Source of the DNA: CAVSWT01 sp963775245
Lineage (GTDB): Bacteria > Bacteroidota > Ignavibacteria > Ignavibacteriales > Ignavibacteriaceae
Assembly (NCBI GenBank): GCA_963775245.1
Contig: CAVZID010000022.1
Coordinates: 289,243-353,242 of the forward strand
Length of the DNA stretch: 64,000 nt
Direction: 5' to 3'
Both the position numbers and the translations under genes were made by a program. The notes under the pieces were generated by a model that had not been told where the DNA came from, ran no database searches, and was given only the letters and a program-made list of their open reading frames with translations. Below, piece by piece: positions 17,863 through 28,076 of the stretch. Each line of letters begins with the position of its first letter. Positions within the stretch are counted from its first letter, which is position 1.

Positions 17863-20466
17863 TTATTTCAAAAGAACCATTTTCTTATTCGCAGTAAAAT
17901 CACCAGCTTCAATGCGGTAAATATAAACGCCTGAAGCAAAATTAGCAGCATTAAAATTAATTGAGTGTTCACCGGCGTTCATAAATCCGTTAGCTAATTG
18001 AGCTACACGTTGACCTAATATATTAAAAACAGTCAAATTAACAACAGATGATTTTGCCAAATTAAATTTGATTGTTGTTGTTGGGTTGAATGGATTCGGG
18101 TAATTCTGGGATAAAGTATAGCTATTTGGCAAATTACTATTATCTGTAATACCAGCAACAATAGAATCTTTAATCAATTGGACAAAGTCAATATTTACAT
18201 TTCCTCCACTTAATCCGAAAGTATAATCACCTCCGGATAAAGAAAATTTATCTGTTAAAAAAGAAAGACCATCTTCGGTTGTATTACCTGTAAGATTAAC
18301 AGACATCAAATCCGTTGTCCCTTCTTTAATTTGCAATGGTTGGGTGCCGTTTGTATTCTGGTAAAATATATTTAATCTATAGTTACCACTATTAGGGGCA
18401 TTGAGATTTAAAGAAAGAGTTCCATTAGTACCCATAGATACAAATTTAAAGCCTGAAGCAACCCATTTAACTCCTTCAGCACCTGCAGTTACTAATTCAG
18501 TTTCAGCATCTGGAGCCTTTAACTTTATTGTATCAGTACCACCATGTACAACAAGATCCACTTCAGCAAATTTAACTTCACCCCATCCACCTGAAACAAC
18601 ACCAATTGTATGTTGACTTCCAGCTTCAAAAGTAAATAAATCATTAGCGGGATCACCAAAAGCTCCACCGCCATTGCCGGAGAGTTCAACAGAGTCTGCA
18701 ACAACTGGCATCCATATCCACGCATCATTCGGTTGACCGGCAGTCGGTCCAAGTAAAGGATCACAAACAAATTGACCCCAACCATGTGCTCTATCGACAA
18801 ATTGAGTACCATCAATGGCAAGGTCTGGGCCACTTTGACCGCGACCGGTTTCATGAATCAACCATTTTGTATCATATTGACCTGCATCCGGGGCAGTAAA
18901 GGTCCATACAATATGTCCGCTACCTGTATAATCGTAGAAAGTAAGTCCTTGAACTGCCTGAACAGCAGCATCACCTCCAACAGTACCATCTTCAGCCTCA
19001 ACTTTTGATGCGACTGACTGAACAATTTCAGCACCTGCCATATCTTTAATTTGCTTTATATATTGATCTTTATTCGTATTCCAATCAGATAGTTTATCTG
19101 GGAACCAATTAAGATCACCAAGAGGAAGATTATCTGTTCCCGCTGTCATAATGCTTGCATCATTGTAAGCAAAGTTTTGAGCTAAAGGCCATTGCGGGGC
19201 GGTCCAAAGAGTATCACCATTATCAACTTGTAAATCCTGCATCCATCCTGGCGCTGGAGTAATACCTGCACGTATATCTTTAATAAATTGAATCATGGAT
19301 TGATAATTACTTGAATCAAATTTGGTAAAATGAGGCATTGATGAAAGCCACATTGTATCCTGAATTACCATTTGACCGCCATTAGTTGTTTTGAATGTTG
19401 TGAAGAAAGAATCCGTTACAGAATTTACGAAAGGTTGAATTCTTACAGTGTCGTCCCATGCGGTCTTGAATGTTTGAGCTAAGAATGCAGCAGAATTCGT
19501 AAATACAATCCTACGTCCAAGGTCAGGGCCGTAAGTAGAAGGTAAAGTACCTATCTGAAAGAGACCAGTATAGTAAGCATTACGGTTTGGATTACCAGCC
19601 GGGTTATAATCATTGTATCCTTCTCCATCAAAAAATGAATTAATGAAAAGGTTATTGGCTATGTAAGCTTCTTTCCACCATCCACCTTGAAATGGCTGAC
19701 GGCCAACATTTATCATAGTGTTGTGGACAAAACGGAAATATTTGGCTGAACCTCCCTCAACCTGGACAACAAATGCACCAACATTTTGGAAAGTACAATT
19801 ATCAAACACAAGAGTATCTACATCAGCCCAAACAGAAACAGCTCGGCCTGTCCATTGTTGGGTAATTGGTTGTTCAACTAGATTTAACCATTTGCAATTT
19901 GTAAAATATATATCATTGCCTTTACTTGTCCAGGCGGTAATTGCAAAATTAGAGCGTTCAAAAATAACACTATCGAAAACACAATGCAGGTTAGCACCAT
20001 CAAATTCCATAGGTTGATAATATGTTTGGACACCATTTTGATCTGACCCAATGATATATATATTTTTCATGTATACATCACCATAGCCTGATAAAATATG
20101 CCCATCGACAGAACCATCATCTCTAGCTACCATTTGGAGAGTCGGCGGATTGCCATAAACATCATTTGGATCTGGTGTTTGGCCTACAAACCTTAATGTA
20201 TATCCACTATTCTGAAAATGTTCTGTATTCCAGTATACACCACCTTTTAGAAGAATATAAACACGATCCGGATCAGCTCTTGTTCCATCAGAAGCAGTAT
20301 CTCCCATTACTGCATTATAAAGTGCATTGGTTATAGGAATACCGCTTTGATCTCCCCATTGTACCGTATAGTTATGCCCAACAATCTGAGCTTTTATCTG
20401 CGGCACCCAAAGAAACATGATAACTGCAAGAAACATTGTTAAAGAAAACATGTACTTAAGCTTCAT
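17863..20466 (-). CDS. Secreted beta-helix protein with CBM6/35-like domains and T9SS sorting domain
   Basis: Exported 867-residue cell-surface protein. After a signal peptide ending at IKAQ come about 400 residues of beta-helix-like repeats (LRFVGQTPDPNDVYGNP, VFDSVIFERSNFAI, YFTNCKWLNL, FDNCTFQNVGAFVVQV). Next is PLGDLNWFP, shared with the beta-helix protein at 1460-3229. Then follow two beta-sandwich regions that look like CBM6/35 sugar-binding modules (about residues 490-640, beginning KVEAEDGTVGG, and 655-770, ending NIDFVQLIKD). The C-terminus is a T9SS sorting domain with NYPNPFNPTT and KKMVLLK. It follows the TonB receptor by 99 bases. Likely role: catch long glycan at the surface and pass it to the receptor. 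No catalytic residues are recognisable; an undetected lyase active site is possible. Confidence 0.82.
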   Translation of the reverse strand: MKLKYMFSLTMFLAVIMFLWVPQIKAQIVGHNYTVQWGDQSGIPITNALYNAVMGDTASDGTRADPDRVYILLKGGVYWNTEHFQNSGYTLRFVGQTPDPNDVYGNPPTLQMVARDDGSVDGHILSGYGDVYMKNIYIIGSDQNGVQTYYQPMEFDGANLHCVFDSVIFERSNFAITAWTSKGNDIYFTNCKWLNLVEQPITQQWTGRAVSVWADVDTLVFDNCTFQNVGAFVVQVEGGSAKYFRFVHNTMINVGRQPFQGGWWKEAYIANNLFINSFFDGEGYNDYNPAGNPNRNAYYTGLFQIGTLPSTYGPDLGRRIVFTNSAAFLAQTFKTAWDDTVRIQPFVNSVTDSFFTTFKTTNGGQMVIQDTMWLSSMPHFTKFDSSNYQSMIQFIKDIRAGITPAPGWMQDLQVDNGDTLWTAPQWPLAQNFAYNDASIMTAGTDNLPLGDLNWFPDKLSDWNTNKDQYIKQIKDMAGAEIVQSVASKVEAEDGTVGGDAAVQAVQGLTFYDYTGSGHIVWTFTAPDAGQYDTKWLIHETGRGQSGPDLAIDGTQFVDRAHGWGQFVCDPLLGPTAGQPNDAWIWMPVVADSVELSGNGGGAFGDPANDLFTFEAGSQHTIGVVSGGWGEVKFAEVDLVVHGGTDTIKLKAPDAETELVTAGAEGVKWVASGFKFVSMGTNGTLSLNLNAPNSGNYRLNIFYQNTNGTQPLQIKEGTTDLMSVNLTGNTTEDGLSFLTDKFSLSGGDYTFGLSGGNVNIDFVQLIKDSIVAGITDNSNLPNSYTLSQNYPNPFNPTTTIKFNLAKSSVVNLTVFNILGQRVAQLANGFMNAGEHSINFNAANFASGVYIYRIEAGDFTANKKMVLLK

Positions 20467-20565
20467 ACTAATCCTCCTATATTTTTAGTTAGTACATTAT
20501 TTAATTAATTATATTTTCACTAAGCCTAATTTTTTTTGTTTGCATTATATTTTCTGATAATCGAA

Positions 20566-23550
20566 TTATAAATTCAACCGTATTCCAAAATCCATAATAA
20601 ATCCATAATACTCAAAGTATTGTGGATTGCTCAATGTACTACCAGTATAATTTTTATCCGGTCTAGCGTTTAAATTATTTAAATTGACGAAGAGTTGAAT
20701 ATTTGAATAAATCTTTTGTTGCACAGATAAATCCCACCTTTCGTAGGTACCTGTATATGAGCTAAATACAGTACTTGGATAACCACCTGAATAACCAATT
20801 CCCGTTAATTTATTTGCTTGATACAAATAAGAAAGCCGTGCAGAAAAACCTCCCAGATCATAGCCTAAAGTAATGTTTGCAATATTAGCAGGCTGATCGG
20901 GCATACGGGTTTTGACTTGAGCAGGAATATATGAATAGATATGTGAAAATCTCGGTGCTCTTCCAACAAGACTATCGTGTACTGTCAAATAATCTAGTAA
21001 CATTTCAGAATAGATATGGGTATAATTTATATTTAAAACTAGTCCGCGTAAAATTGATGGCAAGTACCAAAAATGTGTCTGCCATTCAAATTCGATCCCA
21101 TAATATTTTGCCGGATCAGGATTGTTCATATAGGTATTTATCTGTGGAGCTCCATTTTGATACCAGGATGCAGGTATATTAAGTTCTGGTGGGGGCGTTA
21201 AGCCTGGTTGAAGTTTATAATTAGCATAAAAAATTAAATTATCAATTTTTTTATAAAAGGAGCTTACGGAAAAAAGACCAATTGCATTACTAAATATTGA
21301 AACTGAAATATCATAATTGGTAGCACGTGAGGTTTTTAGCTGAGTATTAACAGCATTGATACTGGATTGATCAGACGAAATATTTGAAATTGGAGCATAT
21401 TGAATAAAATCCGGATGAGATAACGATTCTGTTCTCCCAAATTTAATTTGAAGCCAATCTAAAGGCTGTGATATTATATTTATCATTGGAAGCCAAAACG
21501 AATTATTCCTCTCTGTAGTTAAAAGGGTAAAATCAAGCGGGGCAGATTCTTGATTACTTACAGTATTTTGTCTATATCTTTGCCCATTATAAACTGTATG
21601 CTCACCTTCCCAACGAACTCCCGGAATTAATGTTAAATATTTGGTAACGTTGAATTCAGTCATAATATACGCAGCCTGATAATTTTCACTACCGCTATAA
21701 TCCTGCCCTAAAGAGCCTAATGAATAATTAAGCCAAGTATTATTACTTGCTGTACCTTTTAAGGCATCCGTTATTTGATTCATCATAGCCTGGTTTAAAC
21801 TAAACCCAATTGGATAGTCACCCCCTAAAAAATTTGAACGGGAATAATTAATTAAAAATGGAGAAATTGGCAATCCTCCATATAGCCCGACTAAAGAATC
21901 TATACCAAACTCAGGACGGGCATTATCAATTGCTGTAAGTATTTTATTAGGAGAAGTACTATTTCCATAATTTAACCCATTCTCACCTTCTTGATTTTGG
22001 TTATTTGAACGTTTTAACCATCGAAATTTTGCTCCAGATTTAATATATCCACTTAGCTGCTCACTAATTTTAAATGGTAGTTGTACATTAAATTGAGCTG
22101 ATGAATTATTTTCCATAACTCTAGTACTATAAATATATACATTAGCTAATTGTGTTTTATTTGTATCTACAGTTGCAATTTGCGTGAACATTGTCAAAGG
22201 TGTCGTTGGAGTTATGGCAACTGCGGAAAAAGCACCCGCTTCCTGATCAAACTGCCAAATACGATCATCAGGTGTATTATTGAATGTACCGGATTTTGAA
22301 ACAGTTGCATCATAACGAATCCAATCAAAATCCTGGTGAACACCTAAGGCACTAGTGAAAATTTTTGTAAAACCTCCGGTTTGTTCCATTTGATAAAAAT
22401 GTCGATTTGTGTTATATGCCGCAAGTGGTGTCCACATATCATTAATGTGATACAATCCAGTCCAGTTTAATTGATTATAGAACCCATTACCTGTGATTTT
22501 ACCATTCGGAATAATATAATCAAGTAAAAAGCTTGCCCCAGCTCTTTTCCTATTCACTTTCTCTTCTCGTAAAAGTAATTCCTGATTGACAAGCTGACTA
22601 ACACCAACACTGCCTCCAACACCAGTCCAATTTGCCTGCAACTTATCTGCACTTCTATCATAATTGTCAGTATTTAAGTTTACGATAACACCAAGTCGAT
22701 CATCAAAAAAACGGTTGCTTACACTTCCATTAAAATTATAATTACCATAATACTTCTGAAGTGAATTATATCCGCCTTGAGCTGAAATATTTATTTGAAG
22801 ATTGTTGGGTGCCTCTTTTAATCTTAGATCTACTGTTCCCCCAAGTACATCAGCATCCATATCAGGTGTGATTACTTTTTTCAAGACAATACCATCGAGC
22901 ATATTGGATGAGACCAATGATAAGTCAACACTACGATCTGTAGATCCTGTGCCTGGAACGTTAACACCATTTACAGTTATAAGACTGTACTTTGGATTAA
23001 GGCCACGGATTTCTATTTTATTAGCTTCACCACCGGATCTTTCAATAGATACACCCGGTAACCGGCCAATAGATTCTGCAGCATTTACATCCGGAAGTTC
23101 CTGAATACGGGCTTTGGAAACAACATTTTCAATAGTATTGGATGTTAATTGCTGATTTATTGCTGATAGCTGTCCTTCAGCTTGGGCAGTGACTGTTACA
23201 GTTTGTCCTTCCAACGCACTGGGCTCTAAATAGAAATCCTGTTCAATAATTTTATCGCTTAATATATTTGATTCAATAGTAACAGATTGATAACCTATAT
23301 AAGAAACAACAACCGTTTGTTTTCCAGCTGGAATATTTCGAATGAAATAGTTGCCGTATATATCCGTTGCGGCTCCAAGGCTAGTACCTTTTATAGAAAC
23401 ATTTGCACCTAATAAAACTTCTTTATTTGTTTTATCGTAAACATGGCCCTTAAGAGTTCCAGTTTGTGCAAAAGAATTTGGTGTGATAATCAAATAGATT
23501 AATAGTAGAAAAACGCTATAAATTTTATAACGGTAGAAATTAAAAATCAT
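20566..23550 (-). CDS. TonB-dependent outer-membrane receptor, paralog of the one at 3513-6635
   Basis: Second outer-membrane importer of the same type: signal peptide, carboxypeptidase-regulatory-like domain (TLKGHVYDKTNKEVLLGANV, SLGAATDIYGNYFIRNIPAG), plug with LPDVNAAESIGRLPGVSI, KIEIRGLNPKYSL and VITPDMDADVLGGTVDLRL, then a long barrel. Its first 180 residues align almost position by position with the receptor at 3513-6635, including GQTVTVTAQAEGQLSAINQQ, so the two arose by duplication; the barrels have diverged, suggesting different cargo. It heads a two-gene unit with the beta-helix/CBM protein. A candidate sigma-54 promoter lies 113 bases upstream, which would put it under the adjacent three-component system. 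Confidence 0.9.
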   Translation of the reverse strand: MIFNFYRYKIYSVFLLLIYLIITPNSFAQTGTLKGHVYDKTNKEVLLGANVSIKGTSLGAATDIYGNYFIRNIPAGKQTVVVSYIGYQSVTIESNILSDKIIEQDFYLEPSALEGQTVTVTAQAEGQLSAINQQLTSNTIENVVSKARIQELPDVNAAESIGRLPGVSIERSGGEANKIEIRGLNPKYSLITVNGVNVPGTGSTDRSVDLSLVSSNMLDGIVLKKVITPDMDADVLGGTVDLRLKEAPNNLQINISAQGGYNSLQKYYGNYNFNGSVSNRFFDDRLGVIVNLNTDNYDRSADKLQANWTGVGGSVGVSQLVNQELLLREEKVNRKRAGASFLLDYIIPNGKITGNGFYNQLNWTGLYHINDMWTPLAAYNTNRHFYQMEQTGGFTKIFTSALGVHQDFDWIRYDATVSKSGTFNNTPDDRIWQFDQEAGAFSAVAITPTTPLTMFTQIATVDTNKTQLANVYIYSTRVMENNSSAQFNVQLPFKISEQLSGYIKSGAKFRWLKRSNNQNQEGENGLNYGNSTSPNKILTAIDNARPEFGIDSLVGLYGGLPISPFLINYSRSNFLGGDYPIGFSLNQAMMNQITDALKGTASNNTWLNYSLGSLGQDYSGSENYQAAYIMTEFNVTKYLTLIPGVRWEGEHTVYNGQRYRQNTVSNQESAPLDFTLLTTERNNSFWLPMINIISQPLDWLQIKFGRTESLSHPDFIQYAPISNISSDQSSINAVNTQLKTSRATNYDISVSIFSNAIGLFSVSSFYKKIDNLIFYANYKLQPGLTPPPELNIPASWYQNGAPQINTYMNNPDPAKYYGIEFEWQTHFWYLPSILRGLVLNINYTHIYSEMLLDYLTVHDSLVGRAPRFSHIYSYIPAQVKTRMPDQPANIANITLGYDLGGFSARLSYLYQANKLTGIGYSGGYPSTVFSSYTGTYERWDLSVQQKIYSNIQLFVNLNNLNARPDKNYTGSTLSNPQYFEYYGFIMDFGIRLNL

Positions 23551-23662
23551 TTTCCCTCCTTAAGAGATATTTGATTCACTAAACCAGAATGGAGTTGCTT
23601 CATTTTAGAAGATATTTTACATACGAATTGGTAAACACGTCCTTTTAACACAATCTTAAAAA

Positions 23663-23678
23663 CTCAATTATAATGCCA
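23663..23678 (-). promoter_or_regulatory. Candidate sigma-54 (-24/-12) promoter for TonB receptor gene
   Basis: Read on the minus strand, TGGCATTATAATTGAG has the -24 element TGGCA and TTG of the -12 element at the canonical spacing; the GC of the -12 box is GA. It lies 113 bases before the receptor ATG in a 317-base gap (23551-23867) that holds nothing else recognisable. The sigma-54 activator is encoded 9 kb away in the same locus. Confidence 0.4.
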
Positions 23679-23867
23679 TGAAGAAGATTTAATTACACTT
23701 GTTTTTCCATAGATTTTATGAATTTCTATTTCAGAATTCTTATTATTTTAATAAAGAATTATGTTTATAATAAAGAACCACATTCTTCATATTTTAGTTA
23801 ATTTTTAACTAAAATAAATTATTATTTATTTCATATTTATATTATTGCTATGGTAACTTTACTCATT

Positions 23868-25070
23868 TTATTCTTTTATTAATCTTATCATAACTACATC
23901 ATGAGAACCGACTTTTGGAACGAAGTCTTTCTCTGTTGTTCCCAAATCTTTTTTAGTCCAAAGATCTTTTATTTTATATTTTACTTCTTTAAAATTCGTT
24001 TTGCATTTTGAAAGCGGATCATCTACATCATTATCTCTCCATGAAAAATTAATTGTTTTTGTTTCTTCGGATCTATTTAGAAAACATACTGCCCAATCAC
24101 CATTCTTTAATGGCTTAAACCACACCTCTAATTTTTCTTTTGAATAATATTTTAAAGCTTCAATTCCCAATGAATCCTGATCGATTGCTATTACATCTTT
24201 GTTTGTTAAAATATCTATAGTTTCCTTTGACATGTTTCTTAAATCATTTCCAGAAATCAATGGAGCAGCAAGCATACACCACATTGAAAAATGTGCACGG
24301 TCTTCATTTAAAGACATTCCGTTTCCAACTTCCATCATATCCGGATCATTCCAATGATCAGGGCCTGCATATTGTCTCAATCCTTCCTGCAAATCAAGGA
24401 TAGACATTACACCCCAGGACTTCCAAGTACCGTGTCCAATTACGCAATCAAAACAATTTGTGATATCACCGGTTGTCCTCCAAAGATGTCCAACATCTTT
24501 AGCCCATAGCCATGGTTTATTATCTCCCCATTCACAAAGGCTAAAAACAATTGGCCGTCCTGCTTTGTATAACGCATTTCGCATTGTTAAATAAGCGCCT
24601 TCAGCTTTTAAGCCTTCTGTATTGCACCAATCGTATTTCAAATAATCTACTCCCCACTTTGCATACTGTAATGCATCTTGATATTCATATCCACGACTTC
24701 CTGGCCTACCACCGCAGGTTTGCCAGCCGGCATCAGAATAAATTCCAAACTTTAATCCTTTAGAATGAATGTAATCTGCAAGTGCTTTCATACCTGAAGG
24801 AAATCTTTCTGGATCAGGATGAATAAATCCGAGGCTGTCTCTTTTGCCGTGCCAGCAGTCATCAATAATTATATATTTATAACCAGCATCTTTCATTCCT
24901 GACGTAACCATTGCATCGGCAGTTTCTTTTATTAATTCTTCATTAACATTGCAGGCAAACTTGTTCCAGCTATTCCATCCCATGGGTGGAGTTAAAGCAA
25001 GGCTGTCAAATTTTTGTGCGAATAGATAATAAGACTGAAATATTAAAATGAATAAAAACAGTTTTTTCAA
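23868..25070 (-). CDS. GH27 alpha-galactosidase, exported
   Basis: Removes alpha-1,6-galactosyl side groups, as on galactomannan. I start it at the TTG at 25070 because GGAGG lies seven bases before it and the product then begins with a signal peptide (LKKLFLFILIFQSYYLFAQ). GH27 motifs are complete: LTPPMGWNSWNKF, YIIIDDCWHG, KFGIYSDAG, the nucleophile Asp in VDYLKYDWCN, and the acid/base Asp in RTTGDI. A short C-terminal beta-domain ends at DVVMIRLIKE. The length of about 400 residues is usual. It is the last gene of a run of exported glycosidases and points to a galactose-substituted mannan as substrate. Confidence 0.93.
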   Translation of the reverse strand: MKKLFLFILIFQSYYLFAQKFDSLALTPPMGWNSWNKFACNVNEELIKETADAMVTSGMKDAGYKYIIIDDCWHGKRDSLGFIHPDPERFPSGMKALADYIHSKGLKFGIYSDAGWQTCGGRPGSRGYEYQDALQYAKWGVDYLKYDWCNTEGLKAEGAYLTMRNALYKAGRPIVFSLCEWGDNKPWLWAKDVGHLWRTTGDITNCFDCVIGHGTWKSWGVMSILDLQEGLRQYAGPDHWNDPDMMEVGNGMSLNEDRAHFSMWCMLAAPLISGNDLRNMSKETIDILTNKDVIAIDQDSLGIEALKYYSKEKLEVWFKPLKNGDWAVCFLNRSEETKTINFSWRDNDVDDPLSKCKTNFKEVKYKIKDLWTKKDLGTTEKDFVPKVGSHDVVMIRLIKE

Positions 25071-25206
25071 ATTACATCCTCCTATCAATTTTAATAAAAC
25101 CAATTATTAATTTTCTTGTAACAGTTCTAGCATTTGTCTGTCAAGTTTATAGCCTTTGTAATCTTCATATTTTACATCCGTCCTTCTGCTGTTAAGCACT
25201 CCGAAA

Positions 25207-26214
25207 TCACCTTTCAAATTCCACATTGCGAATCCCCAACCCGCATCTTTCCACAAAGATAAGAATATCTTTCATCCAAGGAATCAAAACATCGTGGGGA
25301 GTTTTATTGTAGCATCCCCATTCACCAACATGAACTGGAACACCTTTTTCTGTAACCGGTTTCCATGAGTCAATAAGCTTTTCTTTAAGTGCGGCTTTAT
25401 TCCATAATTTTCCGTTGTCACCTTTTAGAGGCCAGGTTGGAGGATTGAAAGTTTCAAATTCATCTTTTGGAACCCATGTAGCAGTATAATGTGTAAGGCT
25501 CATTGGATCGTACCCGCGTGTACTTTGTACAACTCCAAGATCAATAATATCAACGACAGGATATCTACCTATTTCAATCCCATCTACAACAATCAATCTA
25601 TCGGGATCTTCTTCTCTGATCCCTTTTACAATTGCCCTGACAATCTCAACATAGCGCGGAACATTAGTATGCTTCGGTGGCTCGTTAATTAAATCAAAGC
25701 TTAACTGGGAGTTTGGAATTCCTTTATATCTTTTGGCAAAATGTTTCCAATGAAATACTGTTGCATCCAAAGCTTTCTGCATATTTTCAGGTGTATCATC
25801 AAACAGATCATAAGGTTCAAGTTCTCGTCCATTTATACAATAACCCGGCACACGATGAAAATTTAAATTTGTGTGAATATTATATTGCTTCCCGAAATCA
25901 ATTGCTTCATCAATGTCTTTTAGAATGTCATCATTTATATTATACCAATCATCTTTTGATGCCCAATTCCAGTAGGACATTGGAATTCGTGCGAAGTTAA
26001 AATTCCAATCTGCCATAATTTCAAAATCTTCTTCATTAAACTTTTGTCTAGGGCCTGTACCGCTGGTCTTATTGGTAATATTAAATCCTTTATATCTTGG
26101 AAAGATAATTTTTTTAGTTTGAGGTTTTTGAGATGCAAAAGTTTCTAAATTAATTCCTGAAACTGATGCCGCCGCAATTACACCGCTAGCTTTAATAAAA
26201 TCTCTTCTCTTCAT
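25207..26214 (-). CDS. GH5-family glycanase with Tat signal; C-terminus displaced by a frameshift
   Basis: Endo-acting beta-glycanase or related GH5 enzyme. It starts with a twin-arginine signal (MKRRDFIKASGVIAAASVSG). The barrel shows the acid/base Glu in SFDLINEPPKH and the nucleophile Glu in VHVGEWGCYN. The open frame ends early at 25207. One base around 25256-25266 shifts the frame: read in the other frame the DNA continues SLWKDAGWGFAMWNLKGDFG and so on to a stop at 25107, giving the expected GH5 end with the conserved WGFAMWN strand. The real gene is therefore 25107-26214, with either a sequencing indel or a fresh mutation. Flanked by GH27 and a T9SS GH5 in one run. Confidence 0.85.
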   Translation of the reverse strand: MKRRDFIKASGVIAAASVSGINLETFASQKPQTKKIIFPRYKGFNITNKTSGTGPRQKFNEEDFEIMADWNFNFARIPMSYWNWASKDDWYNINDDILKDIDEAIDFGKQYNIHTNLNFHRVPGYCINGRELEPYDLFDDTPENMQKALDATVFHWKHFAKRYKGIPNSQLSFDLINEPPKHTNVPRYVEIVRAIVKGIREEDPDRLIVVDGIEIGRYPVVDIIDLGVVQSTRGYDPMSLTHYTATWVPKDEFETFNPPTWPLKGDNGKLWNKAALKEKLIDSWKPVTEKGVPVHVGEWGCYNKTPHDVLIPWMKDILIFVERCGLGIRNVEFER

Positions 26215-26301
26215 AATTTTTATCTTTTAATTAGCAATCATTTAATTATTATTAATTTAATCTTAAAATATTGCCGGTATTTAGTTTAGTGCTTTTTGAC
26301 A

Positions 26302-27843
26302 TTATTTCAATAATAACATTTTATTTACTGCAGAAAAATTTCCTGCATCCAATTTATAAACATATACTCCGCTGGGTAAATTACTGCCGTTAAATTTTAC
26401 CGAATGCAATCCTGCAGCCATCTGCCGGTTGATTAATTCCTGAACCACCTGGCCTAGTATATTATAAACTTTAAGAGTTATCCTTACTTCATGAGCAAGT
26501 GAAAATTTAATTTCAGTTGAAGGATTAAAAGGATTCGGATAGTTATTCAGCAATTCAAAATGATACGGCGAATTATTTGCCTCCGACACAGAAGTTAAAA
26601 CAGCATGCAGCATTATGGGATAAGACTCAATTAATACCGAATCTTCTTTAATTATTTTCAGACGATAATAATAAGAATGCCCTGGAGCTATACTAGAGTC
26701 TACAAATTCTGTAGCCATATATAAGGCTTTTGCATAATCTTTAAATGAAGAGTTATCAACATTTCTCTGAATTACAATACTGTCCGTATCGGTGGTTTTA
26801 TTTCGCCATTCCAGTTTTATTGAAGCATTATCAAGTTGCCTTATTTTGATATTATCCGGTGAATCAGGATAATTATATATCAAGATATCTTTTATCTCAT
26901 TAAAGCCGCCTGTTGTTCTGTTGTAAATAGGGAATCCAGATCCGTCATCCCAGGCAAATGCACCTACTCCGTGACTTATTGCTTGACTTACTACAGTTCC
27001 ATATGCACACATTCGCGAATTATAATCGCATTTATAAGTATATCCAAATTCATCTAATATAACAGGAATATTATGTTTATTAGACCATGTTGTAACCAGA
27101 TCAAATTTTGCTTTGGTTTTTGATTTATCAAAGTTGCTGCCATAAGTTCCTGGGCCTAATAATCCAAAGGGGTAAGGATCATATGAATGATAATATCCGA
27201 TAAGGTATTTATCAGAGGTATCAGGAATGGCAGTGGTAACAAGTTCATCTGAATTAGACCACATATATCCCGAAAAAGACACAATTCTCGTCGGGTTAGT
27301 TCGGCGAATTATTTTTAACACTTGTGCATTTAACTCATTCACATGCTTAGATGTCATTGGGTAAGGTTCATTTATAATTTCAAATATTAAACTGTCTGAC
27401 TTGTTTTTAAATCGTACTGCTATCTGGCTCCATATGCTGTCGAAGCGTGCTACTGTTGTATCGTTATACGATTTTTTAATCCAGTCCTCATGATGTTGAT
27501 TAATAATAATAAACAATCCTCGCTTAAGTCCCCAGTCAACAACTTGTTCCACTCTATTCAGCCATGTGCTATCGATTGTGTAGGGCGGATTTGCTGATGT
27601 ATATCCGCCCCAGGTAATAGGAATGCGAACAGCGGTAAAACCTGCCAATTTATAATCATCAAACGCCCGCTCTTTTAAAGGAGGATTACCCCAAGTACCT
27701 TCACCTGTAAGAGGTTCCATTGTATTGCCGATATTCATTCCTCTCAACATTCCCTTTACAGCATTCTGAGGAGTTAGTTGAGCTTTAATGCTTGTTGAAA
27801 AAAATAATATTAAAAATGTTATTGGTGTTAAATATTTAATCAT
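26302..27843 (-). CDS. Secreted GH5 endoglycanase with fibronectin-III domain and T9SS sorting domain
   Basis: Cell-surface endo-beta-1,4-glycanase (endoglucanase or mannanase). After a signal peptide ending at SIKAQ the GH5 barrel shows MLRGMNIGNTMEP, RIPITWGGY, NQHHEDW, the acid/base Glu in FEIINEPYP and the nucleophile Glu in VILDEFGYTY, ending at GAFAWDDGSGF. Residues about 325-410 look like a fibronectin-III domain (IRQLDNASIKLEWRNKTTDT). The last 85 residues are a T9SS sorting domain with NYPNPFNPST. GNTMEP/HHEDW is the style of cellulase-type GH5, so glucan or glucomannan is the likely target. First gene of the run that continues with the Tat GH5 and GH27. Confidence 0.9.
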   Translation of the reverse strand: MIKYLTPITFLILFFSTSIKAQLTPQNAVKGMLRGMNIGNTMEPLTGEGTWGNPPLKERAFDDYKLAGFTAVRIPITWGGYTSANPPYTIDSTWLNRVEQVVDWGLKRGLFIIINQHHEDWIKKSYNDTTVARFDSIWSQIAVRFKNKSDSLIFEIINEPYPMTSKHVNELNAQVLKIIRRTNPTRIVSFSGYMWSNSDELVTTAIPDTSDKYLIGYYHSYDPYPFGLLGPGTYGSNFDKSKTKAKFDLVTTWSNKHNIPVILDEFGYTYKCDYNSRMCAYGTVVSQAISHGVGAFAWDDGSGFPIYNRTTGGFNEIKDILIYNYPDSPDNIKIRQLDNASIKLEWRNKTTDTDSIVIQRNVDNSSFKDYAKALYMATEFVDSSIAPGHSYYYRLKIIKEDSVLIESYPIMLHAVLTSVSEANNSPYHFELLNNYPNPFNPSTEIKFSLAHEVRITLKVYNILGQVVQELINRQMAAGLHSVKFNGSNLPSGVYVYKLDAGNFSAVNKMLLLK

Positions 27844-28076
27844 TAGAACGATTATCTTTCTATAAATTAATTAATTTTCTATCTCTCTATCAGATTGCCT
27901 TTGGTAATTAAGATTCTTTAAAAATCTCAGAAAATATTATCTCGTCTTTTTATAAATTAATTTCTATTCTTTTTTCGATTTACAGATAACATTTTTTTCT
28001 TCACTAATCAAATGAAATTTACTATTGTTCCATCCGGTGTACGTATTAGAAATTATCTGACAAAAGAAAAGCTTCC

